This document shows positions 34,147 through 42,693 of a DNA stretch of 64,000 bases, piece after piece. A model generated the notes under the pieces. The model had not been told where the DNA came from. It searched no databases and saw nothing but the letters and a program-made list of their open reading frames with translations. The translations under genes and the position numbers were made by a program. The DNA is from Pseudomonas asplenii (lineage in GTDB: Bacteria > Pseudomonadota > Gammaproteobacteria > Pseudomonadales > Pseudomonadaceae). Within the stretch, counting starts at the first letter, position 1. The number at the start of each line of letters is the position of its first letter. The stretch covers positions 2,542,001 through 2,606,000 of the forward strand of contig NZ_LT629777.1 in the NCBI RefSeq assembly GCF_900105475.1. Reading direction: 5' to 3'.

Positions 34147-35457
34147 CTAGAGTTCTATCCGTGCCACCTTGCCCACCAGCACGACATAGGACAGCGCACC
34201 GATCAACGCCAGCACGGCGATGTAGGTGATTGCCGGGGCGAAGGAGTCGCCGCTGACCAGAAACCCGATCACGATCGGCGTGGCGATCGCCGCCAGATTG
34301 CCGATGCAGTTGAACACACCGCCCGTCAGCCCCAGCAGCCGAGCTGGCGCCAGGGTCGAGACCAGCGACCAACTGATCGAGGCCATCCCGTTGCCGAAAA
34401 ACGCCAACGCCAGACAGGCGATGACCCACGGTGTCGACTCGACGAAGTTGGCCCCGATGATCGAGGTGGAAATCAGCAAGCCGCCGATGATCGGCAACTT
34501 GCGGGCAACACCGATCGTCGCGCCACGGCGCAGTAGCCAGTCGGAGAACAGGCCCGAGCACAGCACGCCGACGAAAGCGGCGAGAAACGGCACCGAGGCC
34601 AGCAGGCCGGATTTGATGAAATCCATGCCGCGATATTTCACCAGATAGGTCGGAAACCAGGTCAGGAAAAACCACAGGGTCGAGTTGAGGCAGAACTGCC
34701 CGAGGTAGATACCCCACAACTTGCGTTGGCTCAAGACGATGCCCAGGTCCGTCCAACTGAACGGTGCCTTGCGCCTGGCAGTTTCGGCCTGGATATCGAC
34801 CAACCCGCCGCCCTCGCGGATCAGCTCGATTTCCGCCTGGTTGATGCCCTTGAAATCCCGTGGCTCGCGATACACCGCGTACCAGATGAACGCCCAGATA
34901 ATCCCCACCACACCCGTGCTGATAAACACCATGTGCCAGCCGTATTCATGTTGCAGCCAGGCCAATAGCGGCGTCAGAAACGCCAGCCCGACAAACTGCC
35001 CGGACGTATAGAAACCGATGGCGGTCGCCCGCTCACGCTCGGGAAACCAGCAGGTCACCACACGGCTGTTGATCGGATAGGCCGGTGCTTCCAGCGCCCC
35101 CACGGCCATGCGCAAAACGAACAGCGCGATAAAGCTGGCGGCGAAACCGAGCAGTACCGTCGCCACCGACCACAGCAGCAGCGCGAGGCTGTAGAGCAGG
35201 CGTGGCGGCACCCGATCCACCAGCCAGCCGCCGGGGATCTGCATGGCTGCGTAGGTCCAGCCGAACGCCGAGAAGATCAGCCCGACATGAATCGGATCGA
35301 TCCCCAGTTCGCTGGTCAGCGCGGGCGCCGCGATCGACAGGTTGCTGCGATCCAGATAGTTGATCACCACGGTGATGAACAGCAGCACCATGATGAAAAA
35401 GCGCTTGCGGCTCGGCGTCAGCAAGGACGCTGGCCCGGTAAAGACTTCCGGTTGCAT
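34147..35457 (-). CDS. dgoT: MFS transporter of the D-galactonate/glucarate family (ACS)
   Basis: The 436-residue protein has about twelve helices. INYLDRSNLSIAAPALTSEL is the hallmark first helix of the anion:cation symporter family (DgoT, GudP, ExuT). It continues with RMAVGALEAPAYPINSRVV and FLTWFPTYLVKYRGM. It imports hexonates with protons. Its position after dgoD in dgoKADT makes D-galactonate the best guess. The Shine-Dalgarno is AGAGG. A 92-base gap follows dgoD. Confidence 0.88.
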   Translation of the reverse strand: MQPEVFTGPASLLTPSRKRFFIMVLLFITVVINYLDRSNLSIAAPALTSELGIDPIHVGLIFSAFGWTYAAMQIPGGWLVDRVPPRLLYSLALLLWSVATVLLGFAASFIALFVLRMAVGALEAPAYPINSRVVTCWFPERERATAIGFYTSGQFVGLAFLTPLLAWLQHEYGWHMVFISTGVVGIIWAFIWYAVYREPRDFKGINQAEIELIREGGGLVDIQAETARRKAPFSWTDLGIVLSQRKLWGIYLGQFCLNSTLWFFLTWFPTYLVKYRGMDFIKSGLLASVPFLAAFVGVLCSGLFSDWLLRRGATIGVARKLPIIGGLLISTSIIGANFVESTPWVIACLALAFFGNGMASISWSLVSTLAPARLLGLTGGVFNCIGNLAAIATPIVIGFLVSGDSFAPAITYIAVLALIGALSYVVLVGKVARIEL

Positions 35458-35549
35458 GGGGCTTGCCTCTTCTTATGGTTATTGAGGGCGTTTATTCGCA
35501 ACGATGCCGTTGTCCGGGTACGGACCTCCCTGAGTGAGTCAGCCAGGGA

Positions 35550-36698
35550 TCACCATTCGGCAAAACTGCCATCGGCATGGCGCCAGATCGGGTTGCGCCA
35601 GCGGTGACCGATGGCGGCGCGCTCAGTCACGTATGCCTCGTTGATCTCGATGCCCAGCCCCGGGCCGTTCGGGATCTTCACGAAGCCCTGGTCGTAGTCG
35701 AACACCCGTGGGTCCTTGACGTAATCGAGCAGGTCATTGCTTTCGTTGTAATGGATGCCCAGGCTCTGCTCCTGGATAAAGGCGTTGTAGCAAACCGCGT
35801 CCAGTTGCAGGCAAGCCGCCAGGGCAATCGGACCCAGCGGACAATGCAACGCCAGCGCCACGTCGTAGGCTTCGGCCATGTTGGCGATCTTGCGGGTTTC
35901 GGTGATGCCGCCGGCATGGGAGGCATCCGGCTGGATGATGTCGACGTAGCCTTCGCTGAGCACCCGCTTGAAATCCCAGCGCGAGAACAAACGCTCGCCC
36001 AGGGCGATCGGCGTACTGGTCAGCGGTGCCAGCTCCTTGAGTGCCTCGTAGTTTTCGCTGAGCACCGGCTCTTCGATGAACATCAGTTTGTAGGCGTCGA
36101 GTTCCTTCATCAGCACCTTGGCCATGGGCTTGTGAACCCGCCCATGGAAGTCCACGCCAATACCGACGTTCGGCCCCACCGCATCGCGCACGGCGGCGAC
36201 GTTGGCCAGGGCCAGATCGACCTTTTCGAAGCTGTCGACGAATTGCAGCTCTTCGGTGCCGTTCATCTTCACCGCGGTGAAACCACGGCCAACCGCCTCC
36301 CTGGCAGCCCGGGCGGTGTCAGCCGGACGGTCACCGCCGATCCACGAGTACACGCGGATACGGTCACGCACCTGGCCGCCCAGCAGATCGCTGACCGATA
36401 CTCCCAGAGCCTTGCCCTTGATATCCCACAGCGCCTGGTCGATCCCGGCGAGGGCGCTCATGTGCACGGCGCCGCCACGGTAGAAACCGCCGCGATAGAG
36501 CACCGTCCAGATGTCCTCGATATTGCGCGGATCCTTGCCGATCAGGTAATCCGACAACTCATCGACTGCCGCCGCGACCGTGTGGGCCCGGCCTTCGACC
36601 ACGGGCTCGCCCCAGCCGGTCACGCCTTCATCGGTTTCGACCTTGAGGAACAGCCAGCGTGGCGGAACGATAAAGGTCGTCAGCTTGGTGATTTTCAT
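35550..36698 (-). CDS. dgoD: D-galactonate dehydratase (enolase superfamily)
   Basis: The 382-residue enzyme is the same length as E. coli DgoD. Metal ligands lie in [13 protein letters not shown] (Asp, plus the catalytic His), LMFIEEPVL (Glu) and [14 protein letters not shown] (Glu). The second catalytic histidine is in [13 protein letters not shown], and the N-terminal capping domain has [16 protein letters not shown]. It converts D-galactonate to 2-keto-3-deoxy-D-galactonate, which DgoK and DgoA process next. ATG 36698 (MKITKL) is the family start, with AGAGA upstream. Confidence 0.95.
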   Translation of the reverse strand: MKITKLTTFIVPPRWLFLKVETDEGVTGWGEPVVEGRAHTVAAAVDELSDYLIGKDPRNIEDIWTVLYRGGFYRGGAVHMSALAGIDQALWDIKGKALGVSVSDLLGGQVRDRIRVYSWIGGDRPADTARAAREAVGRGFTAVKMNGTEELQFVDSFEKVDLALANVAAVRDAVGPNVGIGVDFHGRVHKPMAKVLMKELDAYKLMFIEEPVLSENYEALKELAPLTSTPIALGERLFSRWDFKRVLSEGYVDIIQPDASHAGGITETRKIANMAEAYDVALALHCPLGPIALAACLQLDAVCYNAFIQEQSLGIHYNESNDLLDYVKDPRVFDYDQGFVKIPNGPGLGIEINEAYVTERAAIGHRWRNPIWRHADGSFAEW

Positions 36699-36746
36699 CG
36701 TGTTGTCTCTCTTGTTGGGATGCACCCCACAGGGCGCCAAAAAGTC

Positions 36747-37367
36747 TTAACGCAATGCGTTCCATGCCTGCACATAAGCCTTGGCGCGCAGCGCTGTCTC
36801 ATCAGCGCCCAGCCCCGGCTTGAACAGCCCGGAACCCAGGCCGAAACCACTGACGCCCGCTTCGACGAAGGGTCGCATGTTGTCCGGGGTAATCCCGCCG
36901 ACCGGAATCAGCAGCGTCCCTGCCGGCAGTACCGCCAACCAGGCCTTGACCACCGCCGGCCCCATTTGCTCGGCCGGGAACATCTTCAATACATCGGCAC
37001 CTTCGGCCAACGCGGCAAAGGCCTCGGTCGGCGTGGCGACGCCCGGCGACAAATACAGACCCGCCGCCCTGGCCGCGCGCAAGACCCGGGGATCGCTGTG
37101 GGGCATGACGATCACCTGTCCACCTGCGGCCTTCACCTGCTCGACCTGCTCCGGGGTCAACACCGTCCCGGCACCGATCAGGCAATCGGCGGGTAAAAGG
37201 TTGCGCAGGATGCGGATGCTTTCATACGGTTCGGGAGAGTTGAGTGGTACTTCGATGACGCGGAAACCGGCCTGGTACAACACCTCGCCGATGGCCGCCG
37301 CCTCTTGCGGACGCAGGCCGCGAAGGATCGCGATCAGGCCGTTTTTCGCCAGTGCTTGCTTGAGCAT
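36747..37367 (-). CDS. dgoA: 2-dehydro-3-deoxy-6-phosphogalactonate aldolase
   Basis: The 206-residue class I aldolase is of the KDPG/KDPGal family. The catalytic glutamate is Glu39 in FRVIEVPLN and the Schiff-base lysine is Lys128 in DVLKMFPAEQMG. Phosphate-binding glycines lie in VGGITPDNM and GFGLGSGLF. It splits 2-keto-3-deoxy-6-phosphogalactonate into pyruvate and glyceraldehyde-3-phosphate. It lies 34 bases after dgoK and 48 before dgoD. AGAGG precedes the ATG. Confidence 0.94.
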   Translation of the reverse strand: MLKQALAKNGLIAILRGLRPQEAAAIGEVLYQAGFRVIEVPLNSPEPYESIRILRNLLPADCLIGAGTVLTPEQVEQVKAAGGQVIVMPHSDPRVLRAARAAGLYLSPGVATPTEAFAALAEGADVLKMFPAEQMGPAVVKAWLAVLPAGTLLIPVGGITPDNMRPFVEAGVSGFGLGSGLFKPGLGADETALRAKAYVQAWNALR

Positions 37368-37401
37368 GTTGGACCTCTTGTCTGGTTGAGCGCAGGCGCT
37401 T

Positions 37402-38397
37402 CTAGTTGGCCGCAGGCGCTAGGCCGATCAGCCCGGCTGCTTCGGCCAGGTGCCATAAACCGCGTTCGGTGGCGTGTTCGGCCAGGCTCACCCGGGCAAA
37501 ACCGCAGCGATCGAGCGCCCGGCGGTAACGAACACAGAGTTGGGCATTGCCGATCAGCAGGATCGACGGCAAGTCGGTGCTGTTGCGTCGACGGCGCTGA
37601 ACGTCGGCGAGGGCGGCAAGTTCATGACCTATCAACAGGCCCGACAGATAGTCGGTCTGTTCGGCCGGATTCAGCTCACCCGCCAGGCCAAGGGTGCGTG
37701 CGCTGAATACGGTAGAGAGAGGGCCGTTTTCACCCTCGCAGGACAGTGCCACCTGAACGCCGCGATCGAACGCCTCGCCCTCGAACGGCGCACCGCGCTG
37801 CTGTGTACGTCCCAGGATGCTGTGTTCACTGAGCACGGCGAACAGTTCGCCGGTCATGAAGGTGTCGAAATGGACGATGCAATCATCGGCCACCTCAACC
37901 CATTTCGAATGGCTGCCCGGCAGGCCGATCAGCAGGTGACCGCCGGTATCCGCCGACAGGCTTGGCAGCACGCCGAGAACCTGGGTCTCTTCGCCGCGCA
38001 TCACATTCGGTAAGCGCGAACGCTCGATCACGCCGGGCACGATATGCACATCGACACCGCGCAAGCTGCGCACGGTGCTCAAGGACTGGCCCAGGGTGGC
38101 GACATTCGCCGGGGTGTCACGATAAGCGGCTTCAGTCCAACCCTGGGCGCTGCCGACCATACCGCAGGCAATCACCGCCAGCCCGGGTTGAGCATCGAGC
38201 CAATCACCACAGGCCTCGTCGAAGGCCAGTTCAAAGCCATCGGCGCACAGCTGGCCGGCGATCATCCGCGGCACGCTGGGCAACTGCATGATGCCTGACG
38301 ACAGTGAGCGCTGTTCGAGCACCTGGCCGCCAGCCGCGAGTCTGTAGGCCCGAAGGGAGGTGGTCCCCCAATCGAGCGCGATCAATTGCGCCTGCAT
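37402..38397 (-). CDS. dgoK: 2-dehydro-3-deoxygalactonokinase
   Basis: The 331-residue DgoK-family sugar-acid kinase shows ALDWGTTSLRAYRL (phosphate-1 loop), ACGMVGSAQGW, LIGLPGSHSKWVEV (phosphate-2 region) and TGELFAVLSEHSIL. It phosphorylates 2-keto-3-deoxygalactonate at C6 for DgoA. It is the first gene of the dgoKADT-iclR transcript, with a good sigma-70-like promoter 55-84 bases upstream. Confidence 0.94.
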   Translation of the reverse strand: MQAQLIALDWGTTSLRAYRLAAGGQVLEQRSLSSGIMQLPSVPRMIAGQLCADGFELAFDEACGDWLDAQPGLAVIACGMVGSAQGWTEAAYRDTPANVATLGQSLSTVRSLRGVDVHIVPGVIERSRLPNVMRGEETQVLGVLPSLSADTGGHLLIGLPGSHSKWVEVADDCIVHFDTFMTGELFAVLSEHSILGRTQQRGAPFEGEAFDRGVQVALSCEGENGPLSTVFSARTLGLAGELNPAEQTDYLSGLLIGHELAALADVQRRRRNSTDLPSILLIGNAQLCVRYRRALDRCGFARVSLAEHATERGLWHLAEAAGLIGLAPAAN

Positions 38398-38451
38398 CGC
38401 GTCACCTGAAAGTTGTTTTTGGACAGTGAGTGCGTGGAGCTGATGGAGAAG

Positions 38452-38481
38452 ACTATAGGCCTAGTGTGCGGTAAATCTCAA
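38452..38481 (-). promoter_or_regulatory. Probable sigma-70 promoter of dgoKADT
   Basis: On the minus strand TTGAGA (38481-38476) and TATAGT (38457-38452) are separated by 18 bases, each with five of six consensus bases. The site points into dgoK, 55 bases before its ATG. Confidence 0.6.
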
Positions 38482-38494
38482 TATATAAATTAAC

Positions 38495-38511
38495 ATCCCA
38501 TATTTTGGGAT
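38495..38511. promoter_or_regulatory. Inverted repeat upstream of the dgo promoter, candidate IclR site
   Basis: ATCCCA (38495-38500) and TGGGAT (38506-38511) form a perfect 6-base inverted repeat with a 5-base AT spacer, just upstream of the -35. IclR proteins often bind palindromes in this place, but no family consensus was matched. Confidence 0.4.
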
Positions 38512-39214
38512 TTGACGCTGCAAGGATGCCGCAGTCCTGTGCGCTGCCTCTTCATGGCGAGATTGGATTGGCTGACTTCTGGTATAGGCGCGAGCGAGCT
38601 GTTACGTCCCTTGCTGATGAGCTGGCTCAAGGGGGGCAACTGCGCGCATTATCGACTGAACATGACCCATGTATGAAACTTGGTATCAGTCTCGGTACAT
38701 TTTAATTTGTTGATTTAAAAGAATTTATTTTGACTGGCGTGTCGTTGTATGTCGCGCGCGGCGGTTGTTTGTATCTTGACTGCTGAAGTTGATTGAGTAG
38801 TAGCATGCCAATGCTTCAGCGATGGCGAGGGGAGTGTGAGGGAGTAAACTTTTGCTGAAGGATAATGGCTAAGGGCTTGTCACTGTGTGCGGCGTGTCTG
38901 TAGCTGTTTCCTGGTTTTTATATCGTCTTTAAACAGGCTTGAAGAGCCTGTCGGAATTCCACAATGCCATCATTTACTTTGATGGGAAAAGGTTTTTTTG
39001 CTTGTTGTTTTCGTGGGTTATTTTAATAATTTAATAAAAGTCAAGGACTTAATGCTGTAAGAAAAGGGCGTTAGACTTTCTCGAAAATTATGCTTTAATC
39101 GAGTTCTTTCATGCCTTGGGCATGTGAGTCTCCCCGTGTTGCGGTACTTGTTGGCGTCAGTTTGTTTTTCATGGCTTGGAGCCTCGGGCAGCAGGAAACG
39201 GAAGAAAAGCACCT
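38512..39214. other. AT-richer gene-free region before the glycan cluster
   Basis: About 700 bases hold no convincing gene. Short open stretches exist (for example 38554-38676) but lack ribosome sites and recognisable sequence. Base composition drops, especially at 38700-39110. A hairpin CAGGCT/AGCCTG lies at 38934-38950. At 38760-38771 GGCGGTTGTTTG differs from the ops core GGCGGTAGNNTG at one defined position. A long untranslated leader for the glycan operon is plausible. Confidence 0.45.
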
Positions 39215-40741
39215 ATGGATGCACTATTTGTAACACCTGATTCTTCGGCGAAGGCCTATCAGGGACTGGCAAGCGTATATTCGGCGATAGAGCCACCGAC
39301 ATGGTCGCTGCTCTTGGCTGAGTCCTGCCGCAGCAAGGGATTCGGGGTCGGTATCCTGGATTGCGATGCCGAGAAGCTGAGCCTTGAACAGGCGGTTCTG
39401 CGTGTCGAATCGCATCAGCCAAGGCTGGTGGTATTCGTTGTCTACGGACAGAATCCCAACTCCGGCACGACCAGCATGATTGGTGCCCTGGACCTGGCCG
39501 CAGCTCTCAAAGAGCAGTCTCCCCTGTTCAAGATCTGCTTCGTCGGTTCCCACATCAGTGCCTTGCCCAGAGAGGTTCTGGCGCATGCCTGTGTTGACCT
39601 GGTGCTGCTCAACGAGGGTGTCTATGCCCTGCATTCGTTGCTCGCCAGCAATCTGGGCGATGATCTGTCCACGATCAAGGGTATCGGTTACAAGCAGCGC
39701 GGCCCGGCGAACTTTCCTATGCCGGTGCTCAATCCTCCGGAGCGACTGGTCCCCCAGGAGCGCATGGACATCGACATGCCTGGGTATGCCTGGGATCTTC
39801 TGCCCTACAAGGTGCGCCCCCTGGACCTGTATCGGGCGCACTTCTGGCACGCCGGCTTCGATCATGCCCAACGTACCCCCTTTGCGGCGATCTATACGTC
39901 TCTGGGCTGCAACTTCGGTTGCAATTTCTGCATGATCAACATCGTCAACCGGACTGACAACTCCGAGGCTGCGGACGCCGCCAGTTTCCGGGGGATGCGC
40001 TTCTGGAGCCCAGCTTGGGTGATGCGCGAAATGGAGAAACTGGCAAAGCTCGGCGTGCACACATTGCGCATCAGCGATGAGATGTTTTTCCTCAATCGCA
40101 AATTCTATGAGCCGATCCTGCGCCAGGTGATCGAGCGCGAATTCGATTTCAATATGTGGACCTACTCGCGGGTCGATACGGTGCGTCGTGATGCTCTGGA
40201 GCTGTTCAAGCAGGCAGGGGTCAACTGGTTGGCGCTTGGCGTCGAGGCCGGTAACCAGATGGTTCGGCAGGAGGTGTCCAAGGGGTCCTTCAAAGAGGTC
40301 AACATTCGTGATGTCTGCGATGTGATCCGGCAGACCGACATCAATGTGATCAGCAATTTCATTTTTGGCTTTCCCGACGATACGTTGGACACGATGCAGG
40401 AAACCCTGGATCTGGCCATCGAATTGAACTGTGAGATGGCCAACATGTATCCCTGCCAGGCACTGCCGGGCAGTCCGATGAACCGCATAGCCCGGGAGGA
40501 AGGCTGGAAGCTGCCCTCAAGCTATGAGGGGTATGCCTTTCTGTCTTATGAATGCGAGCCTTTACCGACCAAGCATCTGTCCGCGGCACAGGTACTGAAG
40601 TTCAGGGATGAGGCCTGGCAACGTTATTTCACCAATCCAACCTACTTGAGTCTTGTCGAGAAAAAGTTTGGGGCCACGCAACGCCTGAATATCGAAGACA
40701 TGACACGTATCAAGCTACGGCGGAAATTGCTGGGAGACTAG
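39215..40741 (+). CDS. B12-binding-domain radical SAM enzyme
   Basis: The 508-residue protein has an N-terminal cobalamin-binding-like Rossmann domain (about residues 1-150; no DxHxxG motif, so cobalamin, if bound, lacks the lower histidine). It is followed by a radical SAM core with CNFGCNFC holding the 4Fe-4S cluster (Cys232, Cys236, Cys239), GVEAGNQMVRQEVSKG and FIFGFPDDTLDTMQETL. Class B radical SAM enzymes methylate or rearrange unreactive carbons. First in the glycan cluster, 3 bases before the kinase gene, it probably modifies a sugar or nucleotide sugar. ATG 39215 is chosen by domain start; the reaction is unknown. Confidence 0.82.
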   Translation: MDALFVTPDSSAKAYQGLASVYSAIEPPTWSLLLAESCRSKGFGVGILDCDAEKLSLEQAVLRVESHQPRLVVFVVYGQNPNSGTTSMIGALDLAAALKEQSPLFKICFVGSHISALPREVLAHACVDLVLLNEGVYALHSLLASNLGDDLSTIKGIGYKQRGPANFPMPVLNPPERLVPQERMDIDMPGYAWDLLPYKVRPLDLYRAHFWHAGFDHAQRTPFAAIYTSLGCNFGCNFCMINIVNRTDNSEAADAASFRGMRFWSPAWVMREMEKLAKLGVHTLRISDEMFFLNRKFYEPILRQVIEREFDFNMWTYSRVDTVRRDALELFKQAGVNWLALGVEAGNQMVRQEVSKGSFKEVNIRDVCDVIRQTDINVISNFIFGFPDDTLDTMQETLDLAIELNCEMANMYPCQALPGSPMNRIAREEGWKLPSSYEGYAFLSYECEPLPTKHLSAAQVLKFRDEAWQRYFTNPTYLSLVEKKFGATQRLNIEDMTRIKLRRKLLGD

Positions 40742-40744
40742 CCT

Positions 40745-41737
40745 GTGATCGTAACGCGTACACCCTATCGTATTTCTTTTTTTGGTGGTGGCACCGATTA
40801 CCCAGGTTGGTTTCGCGAGCAAGGTGGCTCGGTGATTTCCACGTCCATCGACAAATACTGCTACATCAGTTGTCGTCACCTGCCACCGTTCTTCGATCAC
40901 AAATACCGGATTGTCTATTCGACGATCGAAAACGTGATGGATCCGAGCGAAATCCAGCACCCTGCGGTGCGTGCCGTGCTTCAGCACATGGAGTGTGACC
41001 GTGGCTTGGAGATACATCATGATGGTGATCTTCCGGCGCGCTCGGGGCTGGGGTCCAGTTCGTCGTTTACCGTGGGTTTGCTGCATGCTCTGAAAGCGCT
41101 CGATGGGAAACAGATTTCCCAGGACTCTCTGGCCAAGCTGGCCATTCATGTCGAACAGAATGTCATCAAGGAGAGTGTCGGCTCGCAGGATCAGATTGCC
41201 GCAGCTTATGGCGGTTTCAATCGCATCGACTTTATGCGTGATGGCAATTTCAAGGTGTCTCCGGTGATCCTGCCCGAGTCGCGACTGCGCCATTTGCAGA
41301 ATCACCTCATGCTGTTCTTCACTGGATTTTCCCGAATAGCAGCGGAGATCGCGCAATCACAGATCCAGAATATATCCGCGCGTCATAGTGAGCTGACGCA
41401 GATCATGCAGATGGCCGATGAGTCCTTGTCCATTCTCCAGGCGACGAGTTCGCTGGAGGAGTTCGGCACGCTGCTGCATGAAGGGTGGAAGCTGAAGAAA
41501 GGCCTGTCGGATCGGGTCAGCAACTCTGACCTGGACGCTATCTATGAAGCCGCCCGGTCGGCCGGTGCGACTGGCGGGAAGTTGCTGGGTGCGGGCGGCG
41601 GTGGTTTCATGCTGTTTTTTGTCAAGCCGGAACTGCAGTTGCGGGTTCGCGAGCGCTTGAAGGCCCTCATTCATGTGCCTTTCCAGTTCGAGAGTTCCGG
41701 TAGCCGGGTAGTTCTTTATCAGCCTAACGGACTTTAA
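40745..41737 (+). CDS. GHMP sugar kinase, HddA-like
   Basis: The 330-residue kinase has N-terminal TRTPYRISFFGGGTDYPGW, the ATP loop PARSGLGSSS (about 97-106), and GGKLLGAGGGGFMLFF near the end. This is the set seen in D-glycero-D-manno-heptose 7-phosphate kinase HddA and in fucose/arabinose kinase domains. With the nucleotidyltransferase at 45707 it would activate a sugar (C1 phosphate, then NDP) for the glycan. No heptose isomerase or phosphatase is in the window, so a heptose substrate is only one option. Translation starts at a GTG, 3 bases after the previous stop. Confidence 0.82.
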   Translation: MIVTRTPYRISFFGGGTDYPGWFREQGGSVISTSIDKYCYISCRHLPPFFDHKYRIVYSTIENVMDPSEIQHPAVRAVLQHMECDRGLEIHHDGDLPARSGLGSSSSFTVGLLHALKALDGKQISQDSLAKLAIHVEQNVIKESVGSQDQIAAAYGGFNRIDFMRDGNFKVSPVILPESRLRHLQNHLMLFFTGFSRIAAEIAQSQIQNISARHSELTQIMQMADESLSILQATSSLEEFGTLLHEGWKLKKGLSDRVSNSDLDAIYEAARSAGATGGKLLGAGGGGFMLFFVKPELQLRVRERLKALIHVPFQFESSGSRVVLYQPNGL

Positions 41738-41739
41738 GC

Positions 41740-42693
41740 ATGTCACAGCGTCTCTCAAGGCATTCGCGAATATACATCGCGGGTCACAGTGGAATGATTG
41801 GCTCAGCATTTGCCAGGCATTTCACTGCGGCCGGTTTCACCGATCTGATTCTGCGTGAGCACAACCAGCTTGAGCTAACCGACAAGTTGGCAGTCGATGC
41901 TTTTTTCGCCGAACATCGTCCCGAAATTGTCATTCTTGCAGCGGGCAAGGTGGGCGGTATCGTCGATAACGTCAGTTACCCGGCCGATTTCATCACCCGT
42001 AACCTGGAAATCCAGGCCAATGTCATCCAGAGCGCCCACCACCATGGTGTGCGGCGGCTCGTGTTCTTTGGTTCATCCTGCATGTACCCCCGGGAATGCC
42101 CGCAGCCGATGGCTGAAGATGCGCTGTTGAGCGGCAAGCCGGAGATGACCAGCATCGCCTATGCGATGGCAAAGCTGGCAGGTGTGCATATGTGCCTGGC
42201 CTACAACCGGCAGTACGGCGAGCAACGTTTCATTCCTGTGATTCCGAACAGTGTCTATGGCGAGAACGACAACTTCGACCCCCAGTCCGGACATGTGCTT
42301 TCAGCGTTGATCAGTCGCTTCCATACCGCTCACAAGACGCAGGAGCCGCTCACCACGTTGTGGGGCACAGGTACCCCGCGACGTGAGTTTCTCTGTGCCG
42401 ATGATCTGGCCGCAGCCTGCCATGTATTGCTGGAGGCGGATCTTTCGACGGTGGAACTGCCGATCAATATCGGTTCAGGGCATGACCTGTCGATTCGCGA
42501 GTTAGCCGAGTTGATCTCGGATGTCGTCGGCTATCGTGGGGATATCGCCTGGGATACCCAGCGACCTGATGGCACATTGCGCAAGTTGCTGGACAGTTCG
42601 CGCATTCTTGAACTGGGTTGGCAGCCGTCGATTTCCCTGGAGGCGGGCATCCGCCGAACCTACGCATCTTTTCTGGAGAGCAGCCATGCATGA
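41740..42693 (+). CDS. GDP-L-fucose synthase-like NDP-sugar epimerase/reductase
   Basis: The 317-residue SDR has NAD(P) motif GHSGMIGSAFA, the AAGKVGGI segment, FFGSSCMYP (the Fcl signature) and the catalytic pair Tyr141/Lys145 in YAMAK. Fcl enzymes epimerise and then reduce 4-keto-6-deoxy-GDP-sugars. The HPEEVKN-like loops are altered, so the sugar need not be GDP-4-keto-6-deoxymannose. It starts 2 bases after the kinase stop and ends 8 bases inside the transketolase gene. It probably performs the final 4-keto reduction of the cluster's special sugar. Confidence 0.8.
   Translation: MSQRLSRHSRIYIAGHSGMIGSAFARHFTAAGFTDLILREHNQLELTDKLAVDAFFAEHRPEIVILAAGKVGGIVDNVSYPADFITRNLEIQANVIQSAHHHGVRRLVFFGSSCMYPRECPQPMAEDALLSGKPEMTSIAYAMAKLAGVHMCLAYNRQYGEQRFIPVIPNSVYGENDNFDPQSGHVLSALISRFHTAHKTQEPLTTLWGTGTPRREFLCADDLAAACHVLLEADLSTVELPINIGSGHDLSIRELAELISDVVGYRGDIAWDTQRPDGTLRKLLDSSRILELGWQPSISLEAGIRRTYASFLESSHA

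Noticed and set aside
38505..38705. Small open frames in the gap after dgoK (also 38554-38676)
   Set aside because: Non-ATG or unsupported starts, no Shine-Dalgarno and no similarity I can recognise; treated as non-coding leader.
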